Positions 46,115 through 54,293 of a stretch of DNA of 64,000 bases are shown here, in pieces (position 1 is the first letter of the stretch; each line of letters begins with the position of its first letter). The stretch lies in NCBI RefSeq assembly GCF_013044135.1, contig NZ_JABEPP010000003.1, positions 682,001 through 746,000 on the forward strand, in the 5' to 3' direction. Source of the stretch: Enterovirga aerilata. GTDB taxonomy: Bacteria; Pseudomonadota; Alphaproteobacteria; Rhizobiales; Beijerinckiaceae. The translations under genes were made by a program, and so were the position numbers. The notes beneath the pieces were generated by a model. That model saw only the letters and a list, made by a program, of their open reading frames with translations, did not search any database and had not been told where the DNA came from.

Positions 46115-47343
46115 GTCACCGCTCCCGCCTCGACCGGCGCAAGCTCGCGCCAAGCCCCCGTCGCGATCACCTCCTCCATGGCCGCAACCGCATCGAAGAT
46201 GTCGACGAAGCGGATATAGAGCGGCGCGAAGCCGAACCGCATGGCGTCCGGTGCCCGGAAATCGCCGACGATCCCGCGCGCGATGAGCGCCCGGACGATG
46301 CCGAAGGCCTCCGGATGGCGCAGCGAGACGTGGTTGCCGCGGCGCGAGCCGTCGCGGGGCGTCGCGAGCGTCACGCCGAAGCGCGCGAGCTTCTCGTCCG
46401 CGAGCGCGATGAAGAGATCGCAGAGCGCGCGGCCCTTCGCGGCGACGTCCCGCATCGCGATCCCGTCGAACGCGTCGAGCGCTGCCTCAAAGGCGAGCAA
46501 GGACAGGATCGGAGGCGTCGAGCAGAGCGCGGCGCGGATCCCCGGTGCCTTGGCGAAACCATCCTCGAACCGGAACGGATCGGCGTGGCCGAACCAGCCC
46601 TGGAGCGGCTGGTCGAACGCAGCCTGGTGCCGCTCGGCGACGAAGACGTGCGACGGCGAGCCCGGGCCGCCATTCAGGTATTTGTAGCCGCAGCCCACCG
46701 CGAAATCGGCGCCGGAGCCATCCAGATCGAGCTCGACCGCGCCGGAGGAATGCGCGAGGTCCCAGACGACCAGCGCACCCGCTGCGTGGATCGCGGCGGT
46801 GACGGCCGCCATGTCCTGCATCTCGGCCGTGCGGTAGTTCACGTGGGAGAGCGTCGCGACGGCGGTGTCCCGCGTCACGGCAGAGGCGATCTCGCCGGCG
46901 GGCACGAAGCGGGGCTCCAGGCCGAGGAGCCGGGCCACGCTCTCCACGATGTGATTGTCGGACGGGAAGTTGCCCGCCTCCGCCAGGATCTCGCGGCGGT
47001 CCGGCCGCATCCGGGCCGCGGCCACGAGCAGTTTGAAGAGGTTGACCGAGATCGAGTCGGTGATCGTCACCTCGCCCGGCTTCGCGCCGAGGAGACGGGC
47101 CAGTCTCTCGCCCGCCCGTCCCGGTGCCGTGTACCAGCCGGCCGTATTCCAGGAGGCGATCAGGTCCCGTCCCCATTCGCGCCGGATGGCATCCTCCATC
47201 CGGGGCTGAACCGATTTCGGCAGCGCTCCCAGCGAGTTCCCGTCGAGATAGATCACGCCCGGCGGCAGCTCGAACCGCTCCCGCGCGAAGGCGAGCGGGT
47301 CGTCCCTGTCCTGGGCGAGGCAGGCCTCGCGGGCGATCGTCAT
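46111..47343 (-). CDS. kynU: Kynureninase
   Basis: A 410-residue PLP enzyme that splits kynurenine to anthranilate and alanine. The PLP lysine is in [14 protein letters not shown] near residue 228. The N-terminal substrate loop [14 protein letters not shown] and the phosphate-binding [14 protein letters not shown] are in place, as is [16 protein letters not shown]. It is the first gene of the minus-strand kyn operon. Its promoter is shared divergently with the hydrolase gene at 47469, and a palindrome sits between them. Confidence 0.96.
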   Translation of the reverse strand: MTIAREACLAQDRDDPLAFARERFELPPGVIYLDGNSLGALPKSVQPRMEDAIRREWGRDLIASWNTAGWYTAPGRAGERLARLLGAKPGEVTITDSISVNLFKLLVAAARMRPDRREILAEAGNFPSDNHIVESVARLLGLEPRFVPAGEIASAVTRDTAVATLSHVNYRTAEMQDMAAVTAAIHAAGALVVWDLAHSSGAVELDLDGSGADFAVGCGYKYLNGGPGSPSHVFVAERHQAAFDQPLQGWFGHADPFRFEDGFAKAPGIRAALCSTPPILSLLAFEAALDAFDGIAMRDVAAKGRALCDLFIALADEKLARFGVTLATPRDGSRRGNHVSLRHPEAFGIVRALIARGIVGDFRAPDAMRFGFAPLYIRFVDIFDAVAAMEEVIATGAWRELAPVEAGAVT

Positions 47344-47395
47344 GTCCGGCCTCCGGGCTGCGGGACTTGCGCGCCCTGAAGGCTAGACCGGAATG

Positions 47396-47410
47396 CTTGA
47401 AGCTTAAAAG
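47396..47410. promoter_or_regulatory. Palindrome in the kynU divergent promoter
   Basis: CTTGAAGCTTAAAAG is an imperfect inverted repeat in an AT-rich island between the divergent kynU and hydrolase genes. Its reverse complement matches the motif upstream of the aminobenzoyl-CoA monooxygenase at 11 of 14 positions, including an 8-base identical run TTTTAAGC. Confidence 0.45.
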
Positions 47411-47468
47411 ATTTTCTTTTCATCCCGAACAGCCGCGCTATCGTGCAACCGGGACAGGACGAGGGCAG

Positions 47469-48296
47469 ATGGGGCAGGCGATCGCGGCGACAACCCGGGA
47501 CGGCCGGTTCAGCTATCTGGCGGCCGGGCCGGACGGGGCTCAGCCTGTGGTCTTCCTGCACGGGATCGGCGGCGGCGCGCGGCTCTGGTCGAGCCAGCTC
47601 GAGAGCTTCGCTCCGCGCTATCGGGCGATCGCCCTCGACCTGCCCGGCTACGGCGGCTCGCAGCCGCTCGCCGAGACCGGCATCCGGACCTATGCCGAAG
47701 CGGTGGCGGATTTCCTCCGCACGCTCCGGCTCGCGTCGCCCGTGCTCGTCGGCCACTCGATCGGCGGCATGATCGTCCAGACTTACATGGCGGACCGACT
47801 CGGGCCGATCCGGGCCGCCGTCCTCGCCCAGACGACGCCGGCCTTCGGCGGCAAGGATCCGCGCTGGGCGGAGGAGTTCGTGGCCGCGCGCCTCGGCCCG
47901 CTCGACCGCGGGGAGACCATGCCCTCGCTCGCCCCGGCGATCGCTGCGTCGCTCCTGGGCGAGGACCCGGATCCTGCCGCCTTCGCGCTCGCGCGAGACT
48001 GCGTCGCGGCCGTCCCGGAAGCGACATGGCGTGCCAGCGTGATGGCGCTGGTCGGATTCGACAAGCGCGAGGCGCTCGGGCGCATTTCGGTCCCGACGCT
48101 GCTGATCGCCGGGTCGAAAGACCAGAACGCGCCGGCGCCGACCATGGCGAAGATGGCGGAGCGGATTCCGGGGGCGGAGTACGTCTGCCTGGACGGGATC
48201 GGCCATCTCGCCTTTGCGGAGGCGCCGGAGGCATTCGACGGCGCCGTGCTCGACTTCCTGAACCGCCGACTCGCAACCGGAGAAGCTGCCTCGTGA
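47469..48296 (+). CDS. Alpha/beta hydrolase, 3-oxoadipate enol-lactonase-like
   Basis: A 275-residue hydrolase. The segments VVFLHGIGGGARLWSSQLES near residue 25, PVLVGHSIGGMIVQTYM near 95 (nucleophile), LLIAGSKDQNAPAP near 215 and DGIGHLAFAEAPEAF near 245 form a full catalytic set. It starts an operon with the acyl-CoA dehydrogenase, which overlaps it by 4 bases (GTGA). In a CoA-thioester aromatic pathway it could open a ring lactone or act as a thioesterase; sequence alone does not decide. Confidence 0.88.
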   Translation: MGQAIAATTRDGRFSYLAAGPDGAQPVVFLHGIGGGARLWSSQLESFAPRYRAIALDLPGYGGSQPLAETGIRTYAEAVADFLRTLRLASPVLVGHSIGGMIVQTYMADRLGPIRAAVLAQTTPAFGGKDPRWAEEFVAARLGPLDRGETMPSLAPAIAASLLGEDPDPAAFALARDCVAAVPEATWRASVMALVGFDKREALGRISVPTLLIAGSKDQNAPAPTMAKMAERIPGAEYVCLDGIGHLAFAEAPEAFDGAVLDFLNRRLATGEAAS

Positions 48297-49582
48297 CCGC
48301 AAGCGCCCCAGACCTGTTCGAGGCCGTGCGTCCCGCCGATCTCGATCCGCCTCTCTTCGACCCGAAGGCGTTCAGGCTGTCGGCGCATACGGCCGCTCTC
48401 GCCGACAGGGCCCGGGCGCTCGCCCAGACCGTCTTCGCCGAGCGCGCCGCGGGCTACGACCGGGATGCGCGCTTTCCGACGGAGAACTACCAGGACCTCC
48501 ACAAGGCGGGCCTTCTCGCAATCTGCATCCCCAAGGAGCAGGGCGGCGCGGGCGCGGACTACAAGACCTACGCGATCGTCGCGGCCGAGATCGGGCGCTA
48601 TTGCGGCGCCACCGCGCTCTCCTGGAACATGCATGTCTGCTCGACGCTGTGGTCCGGCGCGATCGTCGACGATCTCGACCTCACGCCGCAGGAGCGCGAG
48701 GAGCATGAGCGCCGGCGCTCCCTGCATTACCGCCGCATCGTGGAGGAGGGGGCCGTCTATTCGCAGCCCTTCTCGGAAGGCGGCGCGGCGGCGGCGGGCG
48801 GGGTCGCCTTCGAGACCCGCGCCGTGCCGACGGACGGCGGCTGGCTCGTCTCGGGCAAGAAGATCTTCGCCTCGCTCGCGGGCCATGCGGATTATTACGG
48901 CATCCTCTGCACCGAGATCGGCCCGGACGAGAAGGCCTCGCGCCGCAACACCCTGTATCTCGCCATTCCCGCCAAGGCCGAGGGCGTGTCGGTCGTCGGC
49001 GACTGGGACCCGCTCGGCATGCGCGGCACCGTCTCGCGCACGCTCATCTTCAAGGACGTGTTCGTGCCGGAGGAGGCCGCGCTGATGCCGCGCGGCACCT
49101 ATTTCCAGGCTGCCTCGCGCTGGCCGCACATGTTCCTGACGCTCTCGCCGACCTATGTTGGCCAGGCGCAGGCGGCCTATGACTTCACGGTGCGATATCT
49201 GCGAGGCGAGCAGCCCGGCACGCCGCCCGTGAAGCGGCGCCAGTACCCGACGAAGCAGATCGCCGTCGCCGAGATGCGGATCAAGCTCGAGCAGCTGAAA
49301 GCCGTGTGGTTCCAGGCGGTCTCGGAGGCGGGCGCCGATCCGTCCAAGGATCAGGTGATCCGGGCCTGGACGGCGCAATACGCGGTCATGGAGGGTGCGA
49401 ACGACATCGCGCGCCTCGCGATCCGCACCTGCGGGGGCCAGTCGATGCTGAAGTCGCTGCCGCTCGAGCGGATCTTCCGCGACAGCCGCTGCGGCTCGCT
49501 CATGCTGCCCTGGACGGCGGAGCTCTGCGTCGACCGGATCGGCCGTGCCGCGCTCTACGAGCCGGGCGAGACGGACGAGTGA
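48293..49582 (+). CDS. Acyl-CoA dehydrogenase family flavoprotein
   Basis: A 429-residue acyl-CoA dehydrogenase-fold protein. An N-terminal helical domain leads to IPKEQGGAGADYKTYAIVAA, then the FAD-binding beta domain (YSQPFSEGGAAAAGGVAFET, SGKKIFASLAGHADYYGIL, DPLGMRGTVSRTLIFKDVFV) and a C-terminal helical domain. The catalytic glutamate is not obvious by eye. The GTG start is translationally coupled to the hydrolase. Beta-oxidation of a ring-derived acyl-CoA is the inferred role. Confidence 0.88.
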   Translation: MTASAPDLFEAVRPADLDPPLFDPKAFRLSAHTAALADRARALAQTVFAERAAGYDRDARFPTENYQDLHKAGLLAICIPKEQGGAGADYKTYAIVAAEIGRYCGATALSWNMHVCSTLWSGAIVDDLDLTPQEREEHERRRSLHYRRIVEEGAVYSQPFSEGGAAAAGGVAFETRAVPTDGGWLVSGKKIFASLAGHADYYGILCTEIGPDEKASRRNTLYLAIPAKAEGVSVVGDWDPLGMRGTVSRTLIFKDVFVPEEAALMPRGTYFQAASRWPHMFLTLSPTYVGQAQAAYDFTVRYLRGEQPGTPPVKRRQYPTKQIAVAEMRIKLEQLKAVWFQAVSEAGADPSKDQVIRAWTAQYAVMEGANDIARLAIRTCGGQSMLKSLPLERIFRDSRCGSLMLPWTAELCVDRIGRAALYEPGETDE

Positions 49583-49597
49583 GGACCGCACGCGGCA

Positions 49598-49629
49598 TTC
49601 CCTCCCCACCGCAAGCGGGGGGAGGGGAA
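49598..49629. repeat. Inverted repeat between the dehydrogenase and ligase genes
   Basis: TTCCCTCCCC and GGGGGGAGGGGAA pair across ACCGCAAGC. It lacks a T-run. Its right arm also supplies the GGGGGGAGGGG that precedes the ligase GTG, so folding could mask that ribosome site. Confidence 0.5.
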
Positions 49630-49631
49630 CT

Positions 49632-51125
49632 GTGAACCTCGCCGACGTCATCCGTCGCAACGCCGCCTTCGCGCCGGGCAAGGTTGCGCTCCGGTTCGAG
49701 GGCGGGACGATCTCCTACGGTGCGCTGAGCGGGCGTATCGAAGCGACGGCCGCGCTGCTTGCCGGCGAGTTCGGGATAGGGAAGGGCGACCGGGTCGCGA
49801 TCCTCGCCTACAACCACCCCGATACGCTGGTCCTCCTCTATGCCTGCGCCCGGCTCGGCGCGATGCTGGTGCCGCTCAACTGGCGCCTTGCCGGGCCGGA
49901 GCTCGCATACATCCTGGCCGATGCCGATCCGGCCCTTTTCGTGGCGGACGAGCATTTCGCCAAGGAAGCAGCGGAGCTCGCCGCCGGGCGCTCGAACCTG
50001 CCCCTGTTTTCCGTGGGTGAAGCCGCGGGGAGCCTGGGCGAGCTGATCGCATCCGGCGGGGAGGGAAGCTCCCGATGCGAGGGCCGGCTCTCGGACCCGC
50101 TCCTCGTGGTCTATACGTCGGGCACCACCGGGCGGCCCAAGGGCGCCCTGCTCCGGCAGGAGGCCCTCGTCTGGAACGGCGTCATGAGCCAGCACATGCA
50201 TGGCCTGACATCGGACGACCACGTCCTCACCGTCCTGCCGTTCTTCCATGTCGGCGGGCTGAACATCCAGACGACGCCGGCTTTGCATCAAGGTGCGACG
50301 GTCACGATCCATTCGCGCTTCGCGCCAGACACGACGCTCGCCGCCATCGCGGACGACCGGCCGACGCTGACGGTCCTCGTGCCGGCGACGCTCGGGGCCG
50401 TCCTCTCTCATCCCGGTTTCGGCTCGGCCGACCTGTCGAGCCTGCGCGCGATCACGACCGGCTCGACCTATGTGCCCCAGGCGCTGATCGACCCCTTCGA
50501 GCGGCGTGGCGTGCCGGTGCTCCAGGTCTACGGCGCGACGGAGACCTGCCCGATCTCGGTCTATACGCGCCTGGGCGGTCCGCGGCCGGAAGGATCGACC
50601 GGCTGGCCCGGCCCGTTCTGCGAGGCGAAGCTCGTCGACGATGCCGGGCGGGAGCTGCCGGACGGCACCTCCGGCGAGATCTGGATTCGGGGGCCGCAGA
50701 TCCTCTCCGGCTATTGGCGGGACGAGGCCGCCACGCGTGACAGCATCGTGGACGGCTGGTTCCGCACCGGCGACATCGCCTCTCGCGATGCGGCCGGCGC
50801 CTATTACGTGCACGACAGGAAGAAGAACGTCGTCATCTCGGGCGGGGAGAACATCTACCCGGCCGAGATCGAGCGCGTGCTGCTGGAGCACGAGGCGGTG
50901 GCCGAATGCGCCGTCATCGGCCGCCCCGACCCGCGCTGGGGCGAGGTGCCGGTCGCGCATGTCGTCCTCCGCGCGGGCGCATCCTGCACGGCCGAAAGCC
51001 TGTCGGCACATGTCCTGTCGCAGCTTGCCCGGTTCAAGGCGCCGAAGGACTTCATCTTCGCCGACAGCCTGCCGAAGAGCGCGCTCGGCAAGGTGCAGCA
51101 CCACCTGCTGCGGGAGCGCCGATGA
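49632..51125 (+). CDS. AMP-dependent acyl-CoA ligase
   Basis: A 497-residue member of the ANL superfamily that makes acyl-CoA from a carboxylic acid, ATP and CoA. Core motifs are the P-loop-like YTSGTTGRPKGALL near residue 160, the A5-type VYGATETCPIS near 300, GWFRTGDIASRD near 375 and the C-terminal catalytic-lysine segment FADSLPKSALGKVQ near 480. The start is a GTG right after a G-rich ribosome site. Its place in the cluster makes an aromatic or ring-cleavage acid a likely substrate, but benzoate-type specificity residues cannot be judged by eye. Confidence 0.9.
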   Translation: MNLADVIRRNAAFAPGKVALRFEGGTISYGALSGRIEATAALLAGEFGIGKGDRVAILAYNHPDTLVLLYACARLGAMLVPLNWRLAGPELAYILADADPALFVADEHFAKEAAELAAGRSNLPLFSVGEAAGSLGELIASGGEGSSRCEGRLSDPLLVVYTSGTTGRPKGALLRQEALVWNGVMSQHMHGLTSDDHVLTVLPFFHVGGLNIQTTPALHQGATVTIHSRFAPDTTLAAIADDRPTLTVLVPATLGAVLSHPGFGSADLSSLRAITTGSTYVPQALIDPFERRGVPVLQVYGATETCPISVYTRLGGPRPEGSTGWPGPFCEAKLVDDAGRELPDGTSGEIWIRGPQILSGYWRDEAATRDSIVDGWFRTGDIASRDAAGAYYVHDRKKNVVISGGENIYPAEIERVLLEHEAVAECAVIGRPDPRWGEVPVAHVVLRAGASCTAESLSAHVLSQLARFKAPKDFIFADSLPKSALGKVQHHLLRERR

Positions 51126-51135
51126 TGGCGCGACC

Positions 51136-51235
51136 TGTCATTCCGAGGCGCGCGAAGCGAGAGCCCGGAACCCACGATCAAGCTCCGGAGCCTAGCCGTG
51201 GTTTCCGGATCGCACTTCGTGCGTCCGGAATGACA
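51136..51235. repeat. Palindromic intergenic repeat element
   Basis: A 100-base unit with perfect 10-base inverted ends TGTCATTCCG and CGGAATGACA and inner hairpins such as GATCGCACTTCGTGCGTC. It fills most of the gap between the ligase and the octopine-dehydrogenase-family gene. It is of the same size and end type as the unit inside kynA. Confidence 0.8.
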
Positions 51236-51246
51236 AAGGTGTCTCG

Positions 51247-52335
51247 ATGAAGATTGCGGTACTCGGCGGCGGCAACGGGTCCTTCGCCGCCGCCGGCGAT
51301 TTCGCGCTCGCCGGCCACGAGGTGCGGCTGTGGCGCCGCGACGGGGAGGCGATCGCCGACCTCGCCGGGAACGGTTCCGCCATCACCGTGAAGGATCATG
51401 CCGGGCGGCACCAAGCGAGGCTGGCGCTCGCCACGACCGACATCGCGGCCGCCATCGATGGAGCTGAGCTGATCCTCTGCCCGGCGCCGGCCTTCGCCCA
51501 GCCCGACATCGCGGCCCGGCTCGCTCCGCATCTGAAGCCCGGGCAGGTGGTCTTCCTGCCTCCGGCGACCTTCGGCTCGATGATCTTCGCCGAGGCCGCG
51601 CGGCGGGCCGGCACGGCCGAGGGCGCCGCCTTTGCCGAGACGGGCACGCTCCCCTGGCTCGCCAGGAAGCACGGACCGCGCGAGGTCGCGATCACCGTCA
51701 GGGCGAAGCATCTGCCGGTCGGGACCTTTCCGGCGACGGCATCCGAATGGGCGCTGGATGTGATCGGTCGCGCCTTCCCGGGCGTCGTCACCTCCTGCGG
51801 TGATGCGCTGTCCGGCGCGCTGATGAATGCCGGCCCGATCATCCATCCGCCGCTCATCGTGATGAATGCGGGGCCGATCGAGCATTTCGAGCGCTGGGAC
51901 ATCCACAAGGAGGGCACCCAGCCCGCGATCCGGCGCGTCACCGACCGCCTCGACGCGGAGCGGATGCGTGTGCGCGAGGCGCTCGGCTACGGCGCGCCGC
52001 ATTTCCCGCTCGCGGACCACTATGCCCGCGAGGGGGCCGAGTGGATGTATGGCCGCGGCTCGCACGACCGGCTGACCGATTCCGGCGATTGGCGCGAGAC
52101 GCTGGTCCTGACGCAGCATCGCTACATGCGGGAGGACCTGCTCCTGGGTCTTTCCTTCCTGGTCTCCGTCGCCGAGCTCGCCGGCGTGGAGACGCCGCTC
52201 GCCCGCGCCTTCCTGGCGATCGGCCGCGCCATCTGCGCCGATGCGGGGGAGATCAGGAGTCGGACCCTCGCCGATCTCGGGCTCGGGCAGCTCGACCGGA
52301 ACGCGCTGCAGCGGCTGTTGAGGGAGGGGTTCTGA
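51247..52335 (+). CDS. NAD(P)-dependent octopine/nopaline dehydrogenase family protein
   Basis: A 362-residue two-domain oxidoreductase. The N-terminal Rossmann domain begins IAVLGGGNGSFAAAGDFALA; the all-helical octopine-dehydrogenase domain runs from about residue 180, with NAGPIIHPPLIVMNAGPIEH and the catalytic-histidine region. Family members reduce imines of amino and keto acids or act on ketopantoate-like acids. In an operon for CoA intermediates the substrate is unclear. Confidence 0.88.
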   Translation: MKIAVLGGGNGSFAAAGDFALAGHEVRLWRRDGEAIADLAGNGSAITVKDHAGRHQARLALATTDIAAAIDGAELILCPAPAFAQPDIAARLAPHLKPGQVVFLPPATFGSMIFAEAARRAGTAEGAAFAETGTLPWLARKHGPREVAITVRAKHLPVGTFPATASEWALDVIGRAFPGVVTSCGDALSGALMNAGPIIHPPLIVMNAGPIEHFERWDIHKEGTQPAIRRVTDRLDAERMRVREALGYGAPHFPLADHYAREGAEWMYGRGSHDRLTDSGDWRETLVLTQHRYMREDLLLGLSFLVSVAELAGVETPLARAFLAIGRAICADAGEIRSRTLADLGLGQLDRNALQRLLREGF

Positions 52336-52388
52336 CGAAGATGATGCCGATCTGCGCTCACTCTATCATATCACCATAGGATGGGGTA

Positions 52389-53204
52389 TTGGACCATACA
52401 CTGGAATTCCTGCTCGACTTCGATGGCCGCGTTCATTGGCTGGAGCAGGGATACTGGCTGAAATTCGAGATCGTCCGCACGACGCCGAGTCGGGAGAGAC
52501 CCCATGGGCTGCGGTACTCGTTCACGCTCCACAAGCCTTCCGGCGAGCGCATTCTCGGCTTCGACAACGCTCATTCCGTGCCGAAACGGGCTGGAACGAA
52601 GGCGAGGCCGGTCAGCCACGATCATTGGCACCGAACGGAAGCCGATGAAGGCCGGCCATATGAGTTCAAGGACGCAGACCAGCTGCTCGCCGACTTCTTC
52701 GCGGAAGTCCGACGCGTGCTCGGGGAGCATGGGATCGGCGACACGGTGGTCGGCGTGACCGTGCGGGGAGGCGAGGGTGACGGAACATCGGCTCATGAGC
52801 CTGAGCGAGCTCGAGGCGCAGATGCGGGCGGTCGCGAGAGGCGAGCGGCGGGCCCCGCCTGGCGCGAACGTCGCAAGCTTCAATTCGCTCGAAGCCCTTG
52901 CCCGCATCCTCACGCCGGAAAACCGGGTCCTGATGCGCGTGATCCGCGACGAGAGACCGCAATCGATCGCCGAGCTGGCCCGAAAGGTCGACCGCGCCGA
53001 GTCGAACCTGAGCCGCACTCTCGAAAAGCTCGCCAGTGCCGGTCTGCTCGTCCTGAAGCGCGTCGACAACAGACGTGTGCCCGAAGTGGTCGTGCGGGAG
53101 CTCCAGGTGACGATCGATCCGTTCGGCGAACGGGATCGGATCGACGTGGCCTCGGCCTGACGGTCGTTCATCGCCGCGATCCGACCATGGGAGCCACACC
53201 ATGA
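52389..53204 (+). CDS. TumE-like toxin reading frame with lost stop codon
   Basis: Residues 1 to about 118 match the TumE/DUF6516 toxin pattern (RERPHGLRYSFTLHKPSGER, ILGFDNAH, HDHWHRTE, then YEFKDADQLLADFFAEVRRV). After GEHGIGDTVVG the frame does not stop but runs 150 residues further, antiparallel in sense to nothing known: it is the out-of-frame translation of the antitoxin gene at 52777-53160. Either the toxin has suffered a frameshift near its end or it is made as a long fusion. The start is a TTG after AGGATGGGG. It lies inside the catabolic cluster. Confidence 0.6.
   Translation: MDHTLEFLLDFDGRVHWLEQGYWLKFEIVRTTPSRERPHGLRYSFTLHKPSGERILGFDNAHSVPKRAGTKARPVSHDHWHRTEADEGRPYEFKDADQLLADFFAEVRRVLGEHGIGDTVVGVTVRGGEGDGTSAHEPERARGADAGGRERRAAGPAWRERRKLQFARSPCPHPHAGKPGPDARDPRRETAIDRRAGPKGRPRRVEPEPHSRKARQCRSARPEARRQQTCARSGRAGAPGDDRSVRRTGSDRRGLGLTVVHRRDPTMGATP
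52777..53160 (+). CDS. TumA-like HTH antitoxin (HVO_A0114 family)
   Basis: A 127-residue DNA-binding protein. The helix-turn-helix is RDERPQSIAELARKVDRAES followed by NLSRTLEKLASAGLL, as in winged-HTH antitoxins that partner TumE toxins. The start is a GTG at 52777; the normal toxin stop (TGA) would be expected in the overlapping GGTGACGG, and is present only in another frame. It should repress its own operon and neutralise the toxin. Confidence 0.8.
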   Translation: MTEHRLMSLSELEAQMRAVARGERRAPPGANVASFNSLEALARILTPENRVLMRVIRDERPQSIAELARKVDRAESNLSRTLEKLASAGLLVLKRVDNRRVPEVVVRELQVTIDPFGERDRIDVASA

Positions 53205-54223
53205 CCCGCCCGCTGATCGCCTGCCTCGGCGCAGGCCGGATGGGGCGCGGCATCGCGGTCGCCTTCGCCTATGCCGGGCACAGCGTGCTCCTTCTCGACG
53301 TGAAGGAGCGCGATGCGGACGGCTTCCGGGCCTTGAGCGATGCCGCCCTCGGGGAGGTGCGCGGTATCCTGGCCAGCCTCGCCTCGCTCGGATTGTTCGA
53401 TCCCTCTGCCGTGGACACTCTGGCCGCACGGGTGGAGGTGGTGCCGGCGGCGGAGCGCGGGACGGCGCTGGCTGGAGCCGGGATCGTCTTCGAGGGCGTG
53501 CCGGAGATCCTCGCCCTCAAGCGCGAGGTGCTGGCCGACGCCTCGCGCCTCGCCCGTCCGGACGCGGTCATCGCCTCGACCACCTCGACCATCATGGTGG
53601 ACGACATGGCCGTGGCGGTGGCGCGGCCCGAGCGCTTCCTGAACGCTCACTGGCTCAATCCCGCCTATCTCGTGCCGCTCGTCGAGGTCTCGCCGGGCAG
53701 CGCCACGGATGCCGCGGTGACGGAACGGCTCAAGACGGTGCTGGAAGGGATCGGCAAGGTCCCGGTCGTCTGCAGGTCGAGCCCCGGCTTCATCGTCCCG
53801 CGCATCCAGGCGTTGGCCATGAACGAGGCGGCCAGGATGGTCGAGGAGGGCGTCGCCTCCGCCGAGGAGATCGACAAGGCCATCCGGGTCGGCTTCGGCT
53901 TCCGCTTCGCCGTGCTCGGCCTGCTCGAGTTCATCGATTGGGGCGGCGGCGACATCCTCTATCACGCGAGCCGCTACCTGGAAGGCGCTCTCGGCAGCGA
54001 GCGCTATCGCGCGCCGGAGGTCATCCACCGCAACATGGAGGAGGGCCGCATCGGGCTGCGCACGGGGGAGGGCTTCCTGGACTATGCCGGGCTCGATCTC
54101 GACGCATATCGCCGGGAGCGCCTCGCCGCCTTCGTCGGCCTCCTGAAACATCTCGGACTTTCGCGCGCGCCCGAACTCCGGCCTCAGCCGACGATTGCTG
54201 CATCTGCGAAGCAACACGTGTGA
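53201..54223 (+). CDS. 3-hydroxyacyl-CoA dehydrogenase
   Basis: A 340-residue NAD-dependent dehydrogenase. The Rossmann motif is CLGAGRMGRGIAVAFAYAGH and the catalytic histidine region is AHWLNPAYLVPLVEV near residue 148 with SSPGFIVPRIQALAMNEA following. The C-terminal domain contains NMEEGRIGLRTGEGFLDY. It fits the oxidation step of beta-oxidation and completes the acyl-CoA dehydrogenase/ligase set upstream, though the toxin-antitoxin pair lies between them. Confidence 0.93.
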   Translation: MTRPLIACLGAGRMGRGIAVAFAYAGHSVLLLDVKERDADGFRALSDAALGEVRGILASLASLGLFDPSAVDTLAARVEVVPAAERGTALAGAGIVFEGVPEILALKREVLADASRLARPDAVIASTTSTIMVDDMAVAVARPERFLNAHWLNPAYLVPLVEVSPGSATDAAVTERLKTVLEGIGKVPVVCRSSPGFIVPRIQALAMNEAARMVEEGVASAEEIDKAIRVGFGFRFAVLGLLEFIDWGGGDILYHASRYLEGALGSERYRAPEVIHRNMEEGRIGLRTGEGFLDYAGLDLDAYRRERLAAFVGLLKHLGLSRAPELRPQPTIAASAKQHV

Positions 54224-54293
54224 CCCGCAGGGCACAACGCGCCCCGGTGCCGACTGCTAGGTGAGGCGATCCGATTCCCGATCGCGGCAGATC

